Source of the DNA: an uncultured Christensenellaceae bacterium
Lineage (GTDB): Bacteria; Bacillota; Clostridia; Christensenellales; UBA3700
Assembly: GCA_944380305.1 (NCBI GenBank)
Contig: CALWHF010000010.1
Coordinates: forward strand, 1 to 64,000
Reading direction: 5' to 3'
DNA length: 64,000 bases
The notes beneath the pieces are model-generated. The model did not search any database and had not been told where the DNA came from. It saw only the letters and a list, made by a program, of their open reading frames with translations. A program made the translations under genes and the position numbers. This document shows, piece by piece, positions 1 through 7,778 of the stretch; positions within the stretch are counted from its first letter, which is position 1; each line of letters starts with the position of its first letter.

Positions 1-860
1 ATTCTCGCAATTTCACGTATTGTCATTCTGCGATAAAGATGTTCTTTCCCCTTAACAAATTCACGTTTGTTTTGCTCAATGAACTTCATTTTAGGAGCTT
101 GCGGATGCAGCTGACATTGTCTTCCGGATGCTTGAACTGTAAAGGCCTGTTCATCCCATCCTTTTACACGGTTTCGACTCATAAATATCGGAGAATACGC
201 TCCAGTAAAGTACTCATTATTATTGATTGCTTGAGGATTATGATAATTTCTCGCACCCGCAGGAACGGCAGTAAACTGTAAATCCCATATCACATCACGT
301 AGCGTGAGTTTCTTTTTATCATCTGCCGTAGATCCTATTGGGAACGTAAAATGAATATCTAAATCATTGCGAAAGCCAATATAAAAGACTCGACGCCGTT
401 CTTGAGGTACTCCATAATCTTTTGCGTTTACCAATGAGATTGTGAGATTATATCCGCATTCTTTAAACATCTCAATGATGTTGTTTACCGCTTCCGAATG
501 TCTGCTCGCAAGCATTCCGCTTACATTTTCCGCAAGGAAAAACTTCGGTTTTTTACTTTTAAGTATTCTAATGTAGTCATAGAACAGTTTTCCTCTGGAA
601 TCATTGATTCCGCGAAGAGATCCTGCTTCAGACCACGACTGACAGGGAGGTCCACCAATTATTCCATCAATTTCGTTTGGAAAATCAGCTTCTGCAATTT
701 TTCGTATATCTCCCTCTATTAATTTCGTATGTGGATGATTGACCTTATAGGTTTCCCAAATTGTCGAATCGTATTCATTAGCTGCAACAATATTAAATCC
801 AGCTTTTTCAAAACCCAGATCTAATCCACCGCAACCACTGAATAAACTAATTATATCCAT
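1..860 (-). CDS. DNA (cytosine-5) methyltransferase, M.HaeIII-like, C-terminus beyond window
   Basis: Translating the minus strand from ATG at 860 gives 286 open codons running off the left edge. The N-terminus has the AdoMet motif ([16 protein letters not shown]), the catalytic PCQ motif with Cys73, the ENV motif at 111-113 and the QERRR motif VIII. The target-recognition region contains FMSRNRV and a [14 protein letters not shown] stretch. These resemble, as far as I remember it, M.HaeIII (GGCC, m5C) closely along the whole length, so GGCC specificity is a reasonable inference. The last ~40 residues, including motif X (GNAVP), lie outside the window. An AAAGGAG ribosome site sits 8 bases before the ATG. 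No cognate nuclease is visible here; it may be an orphan or have its partner to the left. The A+T-rich composition and neighbouring recombinase suggest mobile-element cargo. Confidence 0.93.
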   Translation of the reverse strand, partial: MDIISLFSGCGGLDLGFEKAGFNIVAANEYDSTIWETYKVNHPHTKLIEGDIRKIAEADFPNEIDGIIGGPPCQSWSEAGSLRGINDSRGKLFYDYIRILKSKKPKFFLAENVSGMLASRHSEAVNNIIEMFKECGYNLTISLVNAKDYGVPQERRRVFYIGFRNDLDIHFTFPIGSTADDKKKLTLRDVIWDLQFTAVPAGARNYHNPQAINNNEYFTGAYSPIFMSRNRVKGWDEQAFTVQASGRQCQLHPQAPKMKFIEQNKREFVKGKEHLYRRMTIREIAR

Positions 861-886
861 AAGGCAAACTCCTTTTTATTTAAATA

Positions 887-915
887 ATTATATCATATTT
901 TTTTAGTATTTTCAA
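887..915 (-). promoter_or_regulatory. Sigma-A type promoter of the methyltransferase
   Basis: Read on the minus strand: TTGAAA (910-915), 17-bp spacer, TATAAT (887-892). It sits 27 bases before the methyltransferase start codon. Confidence 0.7.
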
Positions 916-951
916 CTTTGTTTAGTCGTTAAAGGTTATAAATTTTGGCAC

Positions 952-1145
952 CGTGGCGTGCGCTTGTCTATGACAAGTGGCGTCGCTTCGCTCCGCCAGA
1001 CAAGCGCACGCCTGCTAAGCTCCGGAAGGTCGCAAAACGGAAAAGCGAGGGCGAGCGGAGATGCCCGCTGAACCGCTTTGGGCATTTCTCCGCTTTTCGC
1101 CCTCTCGCTTATTTTCCGTTTTGTTGCGTACCTTACTCCGGATTG
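952..1145. repeat. Nested long inverted repeats, MITE-like
   Basis: This lies in the gene-free stretch 861-1383. First, GCGTGCGCTTGTCT at about 956-969 is exactly complementary to AGACAAGCGCACGC at 999-1012. Second, the arm at 1019-1065 (CTCCGGAAGGTCGCAAAACGG and onward) pairs imperfectly with 1079-1142 read backwards (ending TACCTTACTCCGGA). Together they form a very long hairpin. Open frames through it are by-products of the symmetry. It could be a small non-autonomous transposable element or a structured element of the host mobile element. Nothing else recognisable lies between 861 and 1383 apart from the methyltransferase promoter and the ribosome site of the next gene. Confidence 0.6.
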
Positions 1146-1383
1146 CTTATTTGCAGTTTCCGTGTTTTCTTGTTTCTTGGATTTTCTTTTCCTCCGAATT
1201 TGCCTTTTCGTTTGGCATTGTCGCATAATCCTCTCAAAAGTAAACGGTCGTAAAATCCTGTTTTCGGATTTTTCTTTTTCCGTTGACTTTTGCATTTTTG
1301 ATATTAAACCATTGGTATATTATCCGTCTTATGCTCCTTTTCTTGCCTGCCGAAAGGCAAATATATTTTCGGAGGCAAAGAAA

Positions 1384-2004
1384 ATGGAAACAAAAAGAAA
1401 CTGTTACGATGTATTTGAGGAGAAGATCTCCCCAGATAACGTAATGCAGATCGGAGAACTTATTGCGCTGAAAACAGTGCAGAAATTGGTGCTTATCAAA
1501 GTGCCCAGAAGCGTGTACGTCGGACTTGTAAGGGACATTAACTACAAGAACGTGCCCGGCTACATAATCACGGAAGGATACGACCTTGCGCAGGCAGCTA
1601 TTTGTTTTTTATGTGAGCATTTCGGTGAACGTGTATTGGATTTATGCGTAGATCCGAAAACAGGCAAACCTATTACTTTATACGGACTATGCAGCCGAGT
1701 CGTTAGCAACGAGATTTACAAGAGATGGCTTTTTAACAGAAATACGAGAGAAATCTATATAAAAACAGATTGCTACGAACAGGAGTTTTTCAAGGAAGAT
1801 TTAGAAGAATCCTTCAGAAAGTGTGCTAAGATAATACGCAAGATGAAGCTGACCAAAGGTGAAAGACAAACTCTGGACTGCTATATAGCAGGTATGCGCT
1901 TTGTTGAAATAGCGGATACGTTAAAAATAGACCGCTCCAACGTATGGAGAAGACGAGAAAGAATACAACAGAAATGTCGTAAGGTTTACGAAGAATTAGA
2001 TTGA
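1384..2004 (+). CDS. Sigma-like helix-turn-helix protein of mobile element
   Basis: A 206-residue protein. ATG 1384 is chosen because TCGGAGG lies 9 bases upstream; the upstream extension of the frame runs through the long hairpin and is not credible. The last ~60 residues form a sigma-70 region-4-like helix-turn-helix (KGERQTLDCYIAGMRFVEIA, then a recognition helix around RSNVWRRRERIQQ). The N-terminal ~140 residues have no family I can name. Small proteins of this layout are common on Firmicutes integrative elements near recombinases, where they are thought to control element genes; that role is inferred here. It lies between the methyltransferase (divergent) and the serine recombinase (same strand) and ends in a clear terminator. 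Confidence 0.8.
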   Translation: METKRNCYDVFEEKISPDNVMQIGELIALKTVQKLVLIKVPRSVYVGLVRDINYKNVPGYIITEGYDLAQAAICFLCEHFGERVLDLCVDPKTGKPITLYGLCSRVVSNEIYKRWLFNRNTREIYIKTDCYEQEFFKEDLEESFRKCAKIIRKMKLTKGERQTLDCYIAGMRFVEIADTLKIDRSNVWRRRERIQQKCRKVYEELD

Positions 2005-2008
2005 CTTA

Positions 2009-2037
2009 AACGGAGCCGTAAAAAGCTCCGTTTTTTT
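2009..2037 (+). terminator. Rho-independent terminator
   Basis: AACGGAGC, 8-base loop, GCTCCGTT, then a run of seven T, starting 5 bases after the HTH gene stop. Confidence 0.9.
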
Positions 2038-2065
2038 ATGTTCCAAAATGCTGTTTGACAATTAG

Positions 2066-2131
2066 ACATGCGCTTGTCTTGATACAAGTCTGACCATAAA
2101 ATGGCAGTTAGGCGTGCGCTTGGTTTTATAC
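2066..2131. repeat. TGCGCTTG...ACAAGT dyad repeats
   Basis: TGCGCTTG followed 6-7 bases later by TACAAGT occurs at 2069-2087 and again at 2115-2134. A third copy, as part of the long hairpin, starts at 959. CTTG and CAAG within each copy are complementary, so each is a small dyad. The repeats flank the HTH gene on both sides and could be binding sites for it or for the recombinase. No function is proven. Confidence 0.55.
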
Positions 2132-2184
2132 AAGTAAGTAGATATTTTTCAGGAATTTTATGAAACAGCCTTGACTTTTTCTTT

Positions 2185-2436
2185 TTTCGTGCCTTTTTAG
2201 TGAGAGGGAAAATTTTTTGCAAAAAACCCGTTTACATTTGCCGTTTTCGTGGCTAATAAGTGAGGGGGAAAAACAAATTGAAAAAAGTTACGCAAAAAGG
2301 GGTCCCTTTTCGTCGTTTTCGTGGCTAATAAGTAGAGGGGGTTTTTCACTTAAAAGCCATCTTGAGAAAATACTCAAAAAAATTTTTCTCGAAAACCGTG
2401 GACTTTTACCTTTTCCGTGGCTAATAAGTGAGGGAC
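2185..2436 (+). repeat. Four iteron-like direct repeats (TTTTCGTGGCTAATAAGTGAGGG)
   Basis: The sequence TTTTCGTGGCTAATAAGTGAGGG(GG) is repeated with small changes at about 2185-2210 (most diverged, TTTTTAGTGAGAGGG), 2244-2268, 2316-2341 and 2412-2434. The distances between the cgt of successive copies are 60, 72 and 96 bases. All copies have the same orientation, and each is followed by an A- or T-rich stretch. This is the arrangement of protein-binding iterons, as at replication or transfer origins or in recombination accessory sites. The gene-free stretch 2038-2511 otherwise shows only the ribosome site of the next ORF. Confidence 0.75.
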
Positions 2437-2511
2437 TTTTTTTGCGAACTGGACATTAGGTGTCCGGTTTGTTAGATATAATCGGTAAAAACAAAAAGGA
2501 GGTACGGACTA

Positions 2512-2664
2512 TTGAATAAACTTAACGTCGAAATAATAAACGTTGGCAAGCCTGAATTATCGCAAAGCAACAAAAGCGAGTTCGATACTTTCTTTTTCTC
2601 TCTTTTATCCCGTATCACTTCGCTCTCCGAGCAGAGTACGCAGTCTTGCGTTCAGAACGGATAA
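2512..2664 (+). CDS. Small protein of unknown function in mobile element
   Basis: A 50-residue frame starting at TTG 2512, preceded 9 bases upstream by a perfect AAAGGAGG ribosome site; it ends at TAA 2662-2664. The predicted sequence begins LNKLNVEIINVGKPELSQSN and continues with a hydrophobic FFFSLLSRI stretch. I do not recognise the family. The strong ribosome site with a TTG start, directly after the iteron-like repeats and before the recombinase, argues that it is translated, perhaps as a leader or recombinase accessory peptide. The length gives weak statistical support on its own. Confidence 0.5.
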   Translation: MNKLNVEIINVGKPELSQSNKSEFDTFFFSLLSRITSLSEQSTQSCVQNG

Positions 2665-2752
2665 ACAGAGTTAAGTTCCCGAATACGGTTAACAGCCTGA
2701 ATATATAATTTGCTTTTGCCTTTCTTCCGTTCAGCTTAAACGGAAACGGTTT

Positions 2753-2795
2753 TTCCGTCAAGGGCAAGGTGCATTGTAAACAACCCTTGACGGAA
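2753..2795. promoter_or_regulatory. 12-bp perfect inverted repeat before the recombinase
   Basis: TTCCGTCAAGGG (2753-2764) and CCCTTGACGGAA (2784-2795) are exact complements separated by 19 bases. They lie about 95 bases before the recombinase start. No T-run follows, so it is not a classical terminator; an operator, attenuator or recombinase-related site is possible. Confidence 0.5.
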
Positions 2796-2888
2796 CACAA
2801 CAAAACGCACAGGATATTGCCCCGTATCCGTTCCCGTTTTTGTGGTGCTTCCGTCGAAAGACAAAATAAATTAAAAGGAGAAACCAAT

Positions 2889-4391
2889 ATGAAGACAGCA
2901 GTGATATATGCGAGATACAGTTCCGACTCTCAGACCGAGCAGTCTATCGAAGGTCAACTCAGAGAGTGCGAAGAATATGCGAAAAAGAACAACATTTTGA
3001 TTCTCGGCACATATATAGACCGTGCAATGACGGGTACGAACGACAACAGACCCGATTTTCAGCGCATGATCAAAGACAGTAGCCGCAAAGAGTGGGATTT
3101 CATTCTTGTTTACAAACTTGATCGGTTCTCTCGTAATAAGTACGAAACGGCAATACATAAAAACACTCTGAAGAACAACGGCGTAAAAGTTTTGTCTGCT
3201 ATGGAGAATATCCCGGACACTCCGGAAGGGATAATCCTCGAAAGTATGCTGGAAGGCATGAATCAATACTATTCTGCTGAACTCTCTCAAAAAGTAAAAA
3301 GAGGTATGAGAGAAACAAGACTGAAAGGCTTATACCAAGGCGGAGGCTTGCCGTACGGATACAAAGTCGTGGATCGCAAAATAGTAATAGACGAAACCAA
3401 AGCCGAAACCGTGAGATTTATGTTCCGTCAGTATGCAAACGGCGGCTACGTTCGAGAAATAATAGACGATCTTACATCAAAAGGCATATTATACAAAGGC
3501 AAACCGTTTGCTACAAATACCGTGTACGGCATACTCAAAAACGAAAAGTATTCAGGTGTATATATGCACGGAGATGAAGTCGTGGACAATATGTATCCTC
3601 GATTGATAGACAAAGATTTATTCGATACCGTAAGGCAGAAAGTTGATAAAAACAAGTTCGGGAAACGAAGCGTAAAAGTTGAATATTTGTTACGAAACAA
3701 GCTGATTTGCGGATATTGCGGAAAACCAATAAGCGCAGATACAGGAACTGCAAGAAACGGCGAAGTAAGACGTTATTACAAGTGTATAGGCAGGAAGAAA
3801 TACAATAACGGCTGTCCTAAAACACAAGTACGCAAAGAGGATCTCGAAGAATGCGTTGTCAATGCGGTAATACAGGAAATGAGAAAGCCAGAAATAATGG
3901 ACGCGATCGTGGCAAAGCTGATGCAACTGCAAAACGCAAACGAATCCGCTAATTCCTCTTTGACTATGCTCCTGAATGAAAAGCAAGGCGTTGAACGGTC
4001 TTTGGCAAATCTCGTAAGCGCGATAGAAAACGGAATCGTATCAAACACGACGAATAAACGTCTGCACGAACTTGAAAAGCAACAAGAGGAACTTGAAAGG
4101 CAGATACTCGTAGAGCGAAGCAAACAATCCGTTAAAGTGCCTGAGAGCGAAATACGGCGGTTTTACGCACAAGCGTTAAAGGCGGAGTCGAGAGCCTTGA
4201 TAAATCTGCTGATAAAGGAAATAGTGCTTTATAACGATAAAATAGAAATCCATTACAACAACCCGACGACGAAGAGTCCTGACGAAAGTCAGGGCTTTTT
4301 GTTTTACTCAGGCAAAGGCAAAATCGTTAGCGAAATTCAGAATAAAAAACCGCTGATAGTAAAGATAACAATAGAAATGTATCTGCGATAA
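2889..4391 (+). CDS. Large serine recombinase (site-specific integrase)
   Basis: A 500-residue protein that would cut and rejoin DNA at attachment sites to integrate or excise the element. The resolvase domain (1-145) shows the YARYSS motif with Arg9 and the likely nucleophile Ser11, and LDRFSR around 78-82. The recombinase domain follows (about 150-260). A zinc ribbon has Cys274, Cys277, Cys299 and Cys309. A coiled coil at about 360-440 precedes the C-terminal tail. ATG 2889 is selected by AAAAGGAG about 8 bases upstream; the longer frame has no ribosome site. Length and domain order match the LSR family. Members usually lie right beside one attachment site, so an element end should be near 4400-5000. 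Confidence 0.95.
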   Translation: MKTAVIYARYSSDSQTEQSIEGQLRECEEYAKKNNILILGTYIDRAMTGTNDNRPDFQRMIKDSSRKEWDFILVYKLDRFSRNKYETAIHKNTLKNNGVKVLSAMENIPDTPEGIILESMLEGMNQYYSAELSQKVKRGMRETRLKGLYQGGGLPYGYKVVDRKIVIDETKAETVRFMFRQYANGGYVREIIDDLTSKGILYKGKPFATNTVYGILKNEKYSGVYMHGDEVVDNMYPRLIDKDLFDTVRQKVDKNKFGKRSVKVEYLLRNKLICGYCGKPISADTGTARNGEVRRYYKCIGRKKYNNGCPKTQVRKEDLEECVVNAVIQEMRKPEIMDAIVAKLMQLQNANESANSSLTMLLNEKQGVERSLANLVSAIENGIVSNTTNKRLHELEKQQEELERQILVERSKQSVKVPESEIRRFYAQALKAESRALINLLIKEIVLYNDKIEIHYNNPTTKSPDESQGFLFYSGKGKIVSEIQNKKPLIVKITIEMYLR

Positions 4392-4404
4392 AAGGCAAAA
4401 CAAA

Positions 4405-4447
4405 AAGCCTAAACGAACGCATTTTCTCGATGGTTCAATTTAGGCTT
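4405..4447. repeat. Inverted repeat after the recombinase
   Basis: AAGCCTAAA (4405-4413) and TTTAGGCTT (4439-4447), separated by 25 bases and starting 14 bases after the recombinase stop. It has no T-run. It could be a weak terminator or part of the attachment region. Confidence 0.4.
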
Positions 4448-4495
4448 GAAGTGGTGCACCAGTTTGCGGCTAGCATTACGGTCGCAAAAAAAATC

Positions 4496-4522
4496 AGACG
4501 AGAAATCTCGTCTGTTTTTTTA
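4496..4522 (+). terminator. Rho-independent terminator
   Basis: AGACGAG, short loop, CTCGTCT, then GTTTTTTTA. It is probably the terminator of the recombinase transcript. Confidence 0.75.
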
Positions 4523-4650
4523 CGACACGGCTTTGCCGCGCCGCGCGCGTGCGAGTGACGCGGATAGTCCGAAATAGGGACGCTCGCTTTGCTCGCTATT
4601 CCGTCGCCGCGAAGCGTCTCCTTACAAGTCCTGTCATCCGCACCAACAAA

Positions 4651-4680
4651 AAAGAGAGTTGAACCCAACTCTCTTTTTTG
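4651..4680. terminator. Bidirectional terminator hairpin
   Basis: AAAGAGAGTTG, loop AACC, CAACTCTCTTTTTT. The A-run on one side and T-run on the other allow termination in both directions. Confidence 0.75.
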
Positions 4681-5012
4681 TTTACGCGGACGACCCAAAC
4701 GTGAACCGTGAGCCTTAGAAAAACATTGCATTAGCAAAAATTTAAGCAGGCGAACGGTTCAAAGAAACGAAACAGGAAAAAGGATATAACAAAACAGGGG
4801 GTCTTTCGTTTCTTTTTTCGCGTGAGCGAAAGCCCCTGTCATCCGCACCAAGAGGCGGCCAGCAATAAGGTCGCAAAAAAGCAGACGAATTGACTTGTCT
4901 GTTTTTTTACGTCACGTTTTAGCCGCGCCGCCCAAGTGCAAATGATCAGGGCAGTTTGAAATATGGACGCTCGTCGTAAGGTGTGGCTAATGCGAGTAGG
5001 CTCCTCGCTATT

Positions 5013-6092
5013 TCATCTCTCCCTTTGGTCGTTGATGATTTTTTCGTAAAAAGCGAGATTGCCGAGAGCAATCTCGTCGTCTTTTTTATGTTCGAGAGCC
5101 TTGCGGGTATAGTTCGCAGCTTTTATCGGATCGCCTTGCCGATACGCGCACAGCCCAAGCTGAACGAGCGGATAGTAGTTGTAACAATACACATCGACAA
5201 ACGCGAGTGTACTTTCGGGGATCGGTCGCAATGCGAGCCCGTACCAGAAAGTCGCCGCCGAAAAGTCGTTTGAAGATATGAACGCGTTGCCGAGCGCGAC
5301 GCAGAGTTCCGCCGACGGCTCGCCGAGGGACAATGCCCGCAAAAGGCTGTCGAGAGCAGAGGAGGAGTCCCCTTTCGCCGAATATATGCGGGACAAGTTT
5401 ATGCACGCCTGTTCTTTGTTTTCGCGCATGCCGTCCGAGTAAAGAAAGTCGTTGTACGCCGATACGGCGAGGTCTGTCAGATTGTTGTTCCACAGCTCGT
5501 TTGCAAAATAAAATTTTTGCCTCGGGGAAAGAGGTGCCCCTTCGCGGATCAGCCCGAGATATATGTCGAGATTGCGTCGCGGTGGAGATGGGTGCGTTTT
5601 TTCGTGCCTCACGGTCACGTCTTCGAATCTCGAGCTGCCCGATGCGCAAAACACTTCGTGCACGGGGTCGGTCCAGCATGGTCCGAGAGAACGTCTGAAT
5701 ACCCGTTCGCGCCAGTATTCGAAAGTGGGATCGCCGTATTTGTCGAATGCGGTCGCGTATTTCATATACCATATGTCCGCATCGGAGAGTCGCGGCTTGA
5801 GGGCGATTAGTCGCGCCGCGTTCCCGTCGTCGATCACGTCGTCGCAGTCGAGCCACATGACGTAGTCGCACGAGGCGAGAGAAAAACAGAAATTGCGGGC
5901 GGCAGAAAAGTCGTCCGTCCATTCGAAGTCGGCGATTTTCGCGCCGAAACTTTCGGCTACGGCTTTTGTGGAGTCGCGACTCCCCGTATCGACCACCACC
6001 GTCTCGTCGGCGAATTTTGCAACACAATGCAGTAGTCTGCCGATGACGTCTTCTTCGTCTTTTGCGATAATGCAAACGCTGAGATCTGGCAT
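5013..6092 (-). CDS. Family 2 glycosyltransferase with TPR-like C-terminal half
   Basis: A 359-residue cytoplasmic protein. Residues 1-110 are a GT-A fold of the SunS/WaaE type: the nucleotide-binding start LSVCIIAKDEEDVIGRLL, DTGSRDST, and the metal-binding WLDCDD. The second half (about 205-355) is built of helical pairs resembling tetratricopeptide repeats (ALGNAFISSNDF, AANYTRKALEHK). It would transfer a sugar from a nucleotide donor to a protein, peptide or glycan; the acceptor is unknown. No ribosome site precedes ATG 6092, and a TATAAT box ends only 8 bases before it, so the message may be leaderless. It is probably transcribed separately from the MATE gene upstream, because a terminator lies between. 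Confidence 0.85.
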   Translation of the reverse strand: MPDLSVCIIAKDEEDVIGRLLHCVAKFADETVVVDTGSRDSTKAVAESFGAKIADFEWTDDFSAARNFCFSLASCDYVMWLDCDDVIDDGNAARLIALKPRLSDADIWYMKYATAFDKYGDPTFEYWRERVFRRSLGPCWTDPVHEVFCASGSSRFEDVTVRHEKTHPSPPRRNLDIYLGLIREGAPLSPRQKFYFANELWNNNLTDLAVSAYNDFLYSDGMRENKEQACINLSRIYSAKGDSSSALDSLLRALSLGEPSAELCVALGNAFISSNDFSAATFWYGLALRPIPESTLAFVDVYCYNYYPLVQLGLCAYRQGDPIKAANYTRKALEHKKDDEIALGNLAFYEKIINDQRER

Positions 6093-6162
6093 ACCATATT
6101 ATATGAAAAAGGTTGGGGAAGGGTGATGCGTGAAAGTAAACATTGACAGAGATAATAAAAGA

Positions 6163-6192
6163 AAAAGCCGCGTCGAGAACGCAGCTTTCGGA
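6163..6192 (-). terminator. Terminator of the MATE gene
   Basis: Read on the minus strand: AAGCTGCGT, loop, ACGCGGCTT, then TTTTCTTTT, just after the MATE stop codon. Confidence 0.8.
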
Positions 6193-6211
6193 TAGTCGTA
6201 TACGAGCTTTG

Positions 6212-7597
6212 TCATGATGCTACGGCGAATTTGCTTTTCTGCCAGGATTTGGACAGATAGAAACCGACCGCGAGAGCCGTACCTATGACCCAGCCTATCG
6301 GCCATGCGATGCAGACGCCGAGGAATCCCAGCGACGGCGCAAGCGCGTAACACAGCGCGACACGGAGCACCAGATCCACGCACGTCGAGACCATGAACTG
6401 GAACAGTTTGCCTGCACCTTTTATCACGCCGTCTGCCGTGGTCTTTACCGCGATAAAGACGTAGAACGGACAAGTTATCCATAAAAATTTCGCACCCGTG
6501 TCGATTACGGCGGCACTCGATACGGCGGCAGAGGTTTCTTGAGTGTTTATGAAGAACCCGGTAAGAGGTTTTGCGAAAATCGCGACCAAGGCAATGATTA
6601 CGAGGGCGAAAGAGCACAACAGAACGTTTGCCGATCGCATGCCTTGCTTTACGCGCTTGAGGTCTCCCGCGCCCATATTCTGAGCCGTGAAGGCAGCTAC
6701 GGCATTTGCCATGGTGACAAGACAAGCTATGCAGAAAGTATTGATCTTCATGGCAGCGGTGTAGGCGGCGATCGTCTGTTCGCCGAATCCGTTTATAAGT
6801 CCCTGCACTAAGAGCTGACCGACCGATACGAAGGACTGCTGGCATACGCCCGGAATAGAGATCGCAAGCACCGAACGCAGCAGTCTTGCATTGAAAGCGC
6901 GTTTCGCAAACGATTGCGCGGGCAAAGAACTTTCTTCTCCGTCTGCAAGTTTTTTCATTTTGATCACTACGAGCGCGAACGCGACTATACCCGCGACTGC
7001 CTGGGCGATAAGCGTTGCGTACGCGAGACCGGCGACTCCCAGAGGATTCGCCATGACGATGTCGAGTATCACGTTGCCGACAGACGAGCATATCAGAAGT
7101 ATCAGCGGGGTCATGCTGTCGCCCATTCCCGTGAAGATCGCGTTGGACGCGTTGTAGATGAAAACGAAGATAAGTCCCAGCGTGTATATCTCCAGATACG
7201 CCGAGCTGTCGCCCTCGATCGAAGAAGGCGTGTCCAGAAGTTTTACGAGCGGAGAGGATATGAAGTATCCTATGACAGTCAGTACCGCCGCAAGTGCGAA
7301 CATGAATATCAGAGAAGTGCTCGATGCAGTCTTTACCGAGCGGTATTTTTTCTGCCCGAACAAGTTTGCGACGACAACGCTTATGCCGCCGCTGCAACCT
7401 ACCGCTATCGCGACGTATATCATCGTGACGGGGGTGGAAACGCCTATCGCGGCGAGTGCGTTGTTAGAGATCATTTTGCCTGCGATTATGCTGTCTGCCA
7501 TGTTGTAAAGCTGTTGGAATACCATTGACAGCAGCAGAGGAAGGCTGAACATCAGTATGACTTTCGAGGGTTTGCCTTGGGTGAGATCTTTTACCAT
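6212..7597 (-). CDS. MATE family efflux transporter
   Basis: A 461-residue integral membrane protein with about twelve hydrophobic segments in two similar halves, the size and pattern of MATE (NorM/DinF-like) exporters. The first helix region reads LTQGKPSKVILMFSLPLLLS, a typical MATE start, and further helices contain GAGDSMTPL-like and IGQLLVQGLINGFGE-like segments. MATE proteins export cationic drugs or metabolites by Na+ or H+ antiport; the substrate here cannot be told. The start at 7597 follows TAAGGAG on the minus strand. It stands alone between its own promoter and terminator. Confidence 0.95.
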   Translation of the reverse strand: MVKDLTQGKPSKVILMFSLPLLLSMVFQQLYNMADSIIAGKMISNNALAAIGVSTPVTMIYVAIAVGCSGGISVVVANLFGQKKYRSVKTASSTSLIFMFALAAVLTVIGYFISSPLVKLLDTPSSIEGDSSAYLEIYTLGLIFVFIYNASNAIFTGMGDSMTPLILLICSSVGNVILDIVMANPLGVAGLAYATLIAQAVAGIVAFALVVIKMKKLADGEESSLPAQSFAKRAFNARLLRSVLAISIPGVCQQSFVSVGQLLVQGLINGFGEQTIAAYTAAMKINTFCIACLVTMANAVAAFTAQNMGAGDLKRVKQGMRSANVLLCSFALVIIALVAIFAKPLTGFFINTQETSAAVSSAAVIDTGAKFLWITCPFYVFIAVKTTADGVIKGAGKLFQFMVSTCVDLVLRVALCYALAPSLGFLGVCIAWPIGWVIGTALAVGFYLSKSWQKSKFAVAS

Positions 7598-7622
7598 ACT
7601 TTGACTCCTTAAATCCGAATAT

Positions 7623-7651
7623 ATTTTACGCTCGCAAAACGGATATGTAAA
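7623..7651 (-). promoter_or_regulatory. Promoter of the MATE gene
   Basis: Minus strand: TTTACA (7646-7651), 17-bp spacer, TAAAAT (7623-7628). Confidence 0.65.
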
Positions 7652-7778
7652 GGATATTTAATACCCGAATGTGTAAAATATTCACTTGTTCGGAACGGTC
7701 GGAACAAGACAGCGAGGAAGACGTGAGCCGATATTATCATTGCGGGAAAAGACGGGATTAAAATCCAGGTGCGTGCCG

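Larger units (their letters stand above)
4449..5010. repeat. Two diverged copies of a non-coding block in the gene-free stretch
   Basis: The block at about 4449-4620 (GTGGTGCACCAGTTTGCGGC, then TAGCATTACGGTCGCAAAAA, a hairpin AGACGAG/CTCGTCT, and TTGCCGCGCCGC) reappears in diverged form at about 4841-5010 (CGCACCAAGAGGCGGCC, AGCAATAAGGTCGCAAAAAA, CAGACGA...TGTCTG, TTTAGCCGCGCCGC). In addition, CCTGTCATCCGCACCAA is exactly repeated at 4630-4646 and 4835-4851, and it looks like the acceptor end of a tRNA. No protein gene is credible here. This is probably the junction of the integrated element and may contain duplicated attachment-site sequence; the composition becomes G+C-richer from about 5000 onward. 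Confidence 0.6.

Noticed and set aside
1078..1383. N-terminal extension of the HTH protein
   Set aside because: It runs through the long inverted repeat and is not needed: ATG 1384 has a good ribosome site.
2185..2436. CRISPR array
   Set aside because: Repeats are unequal in spacing and imperfect, only four in number, and no cas gene is near.
2217..2459. 80-codon plus-strand frame across the direct repeats
   Set aside because: It is a product of the repeats themselves (FSWLIS recurs three times), has no ribosome site and overlaps an iteron-like array.
4630..4646. Possible tRNA gene ending in CATCCGCACCA
   Set aside because: No T-arm, anticodon arm or matching GCGGATG acceptor strand is found at a proper distance upstream of either copy.
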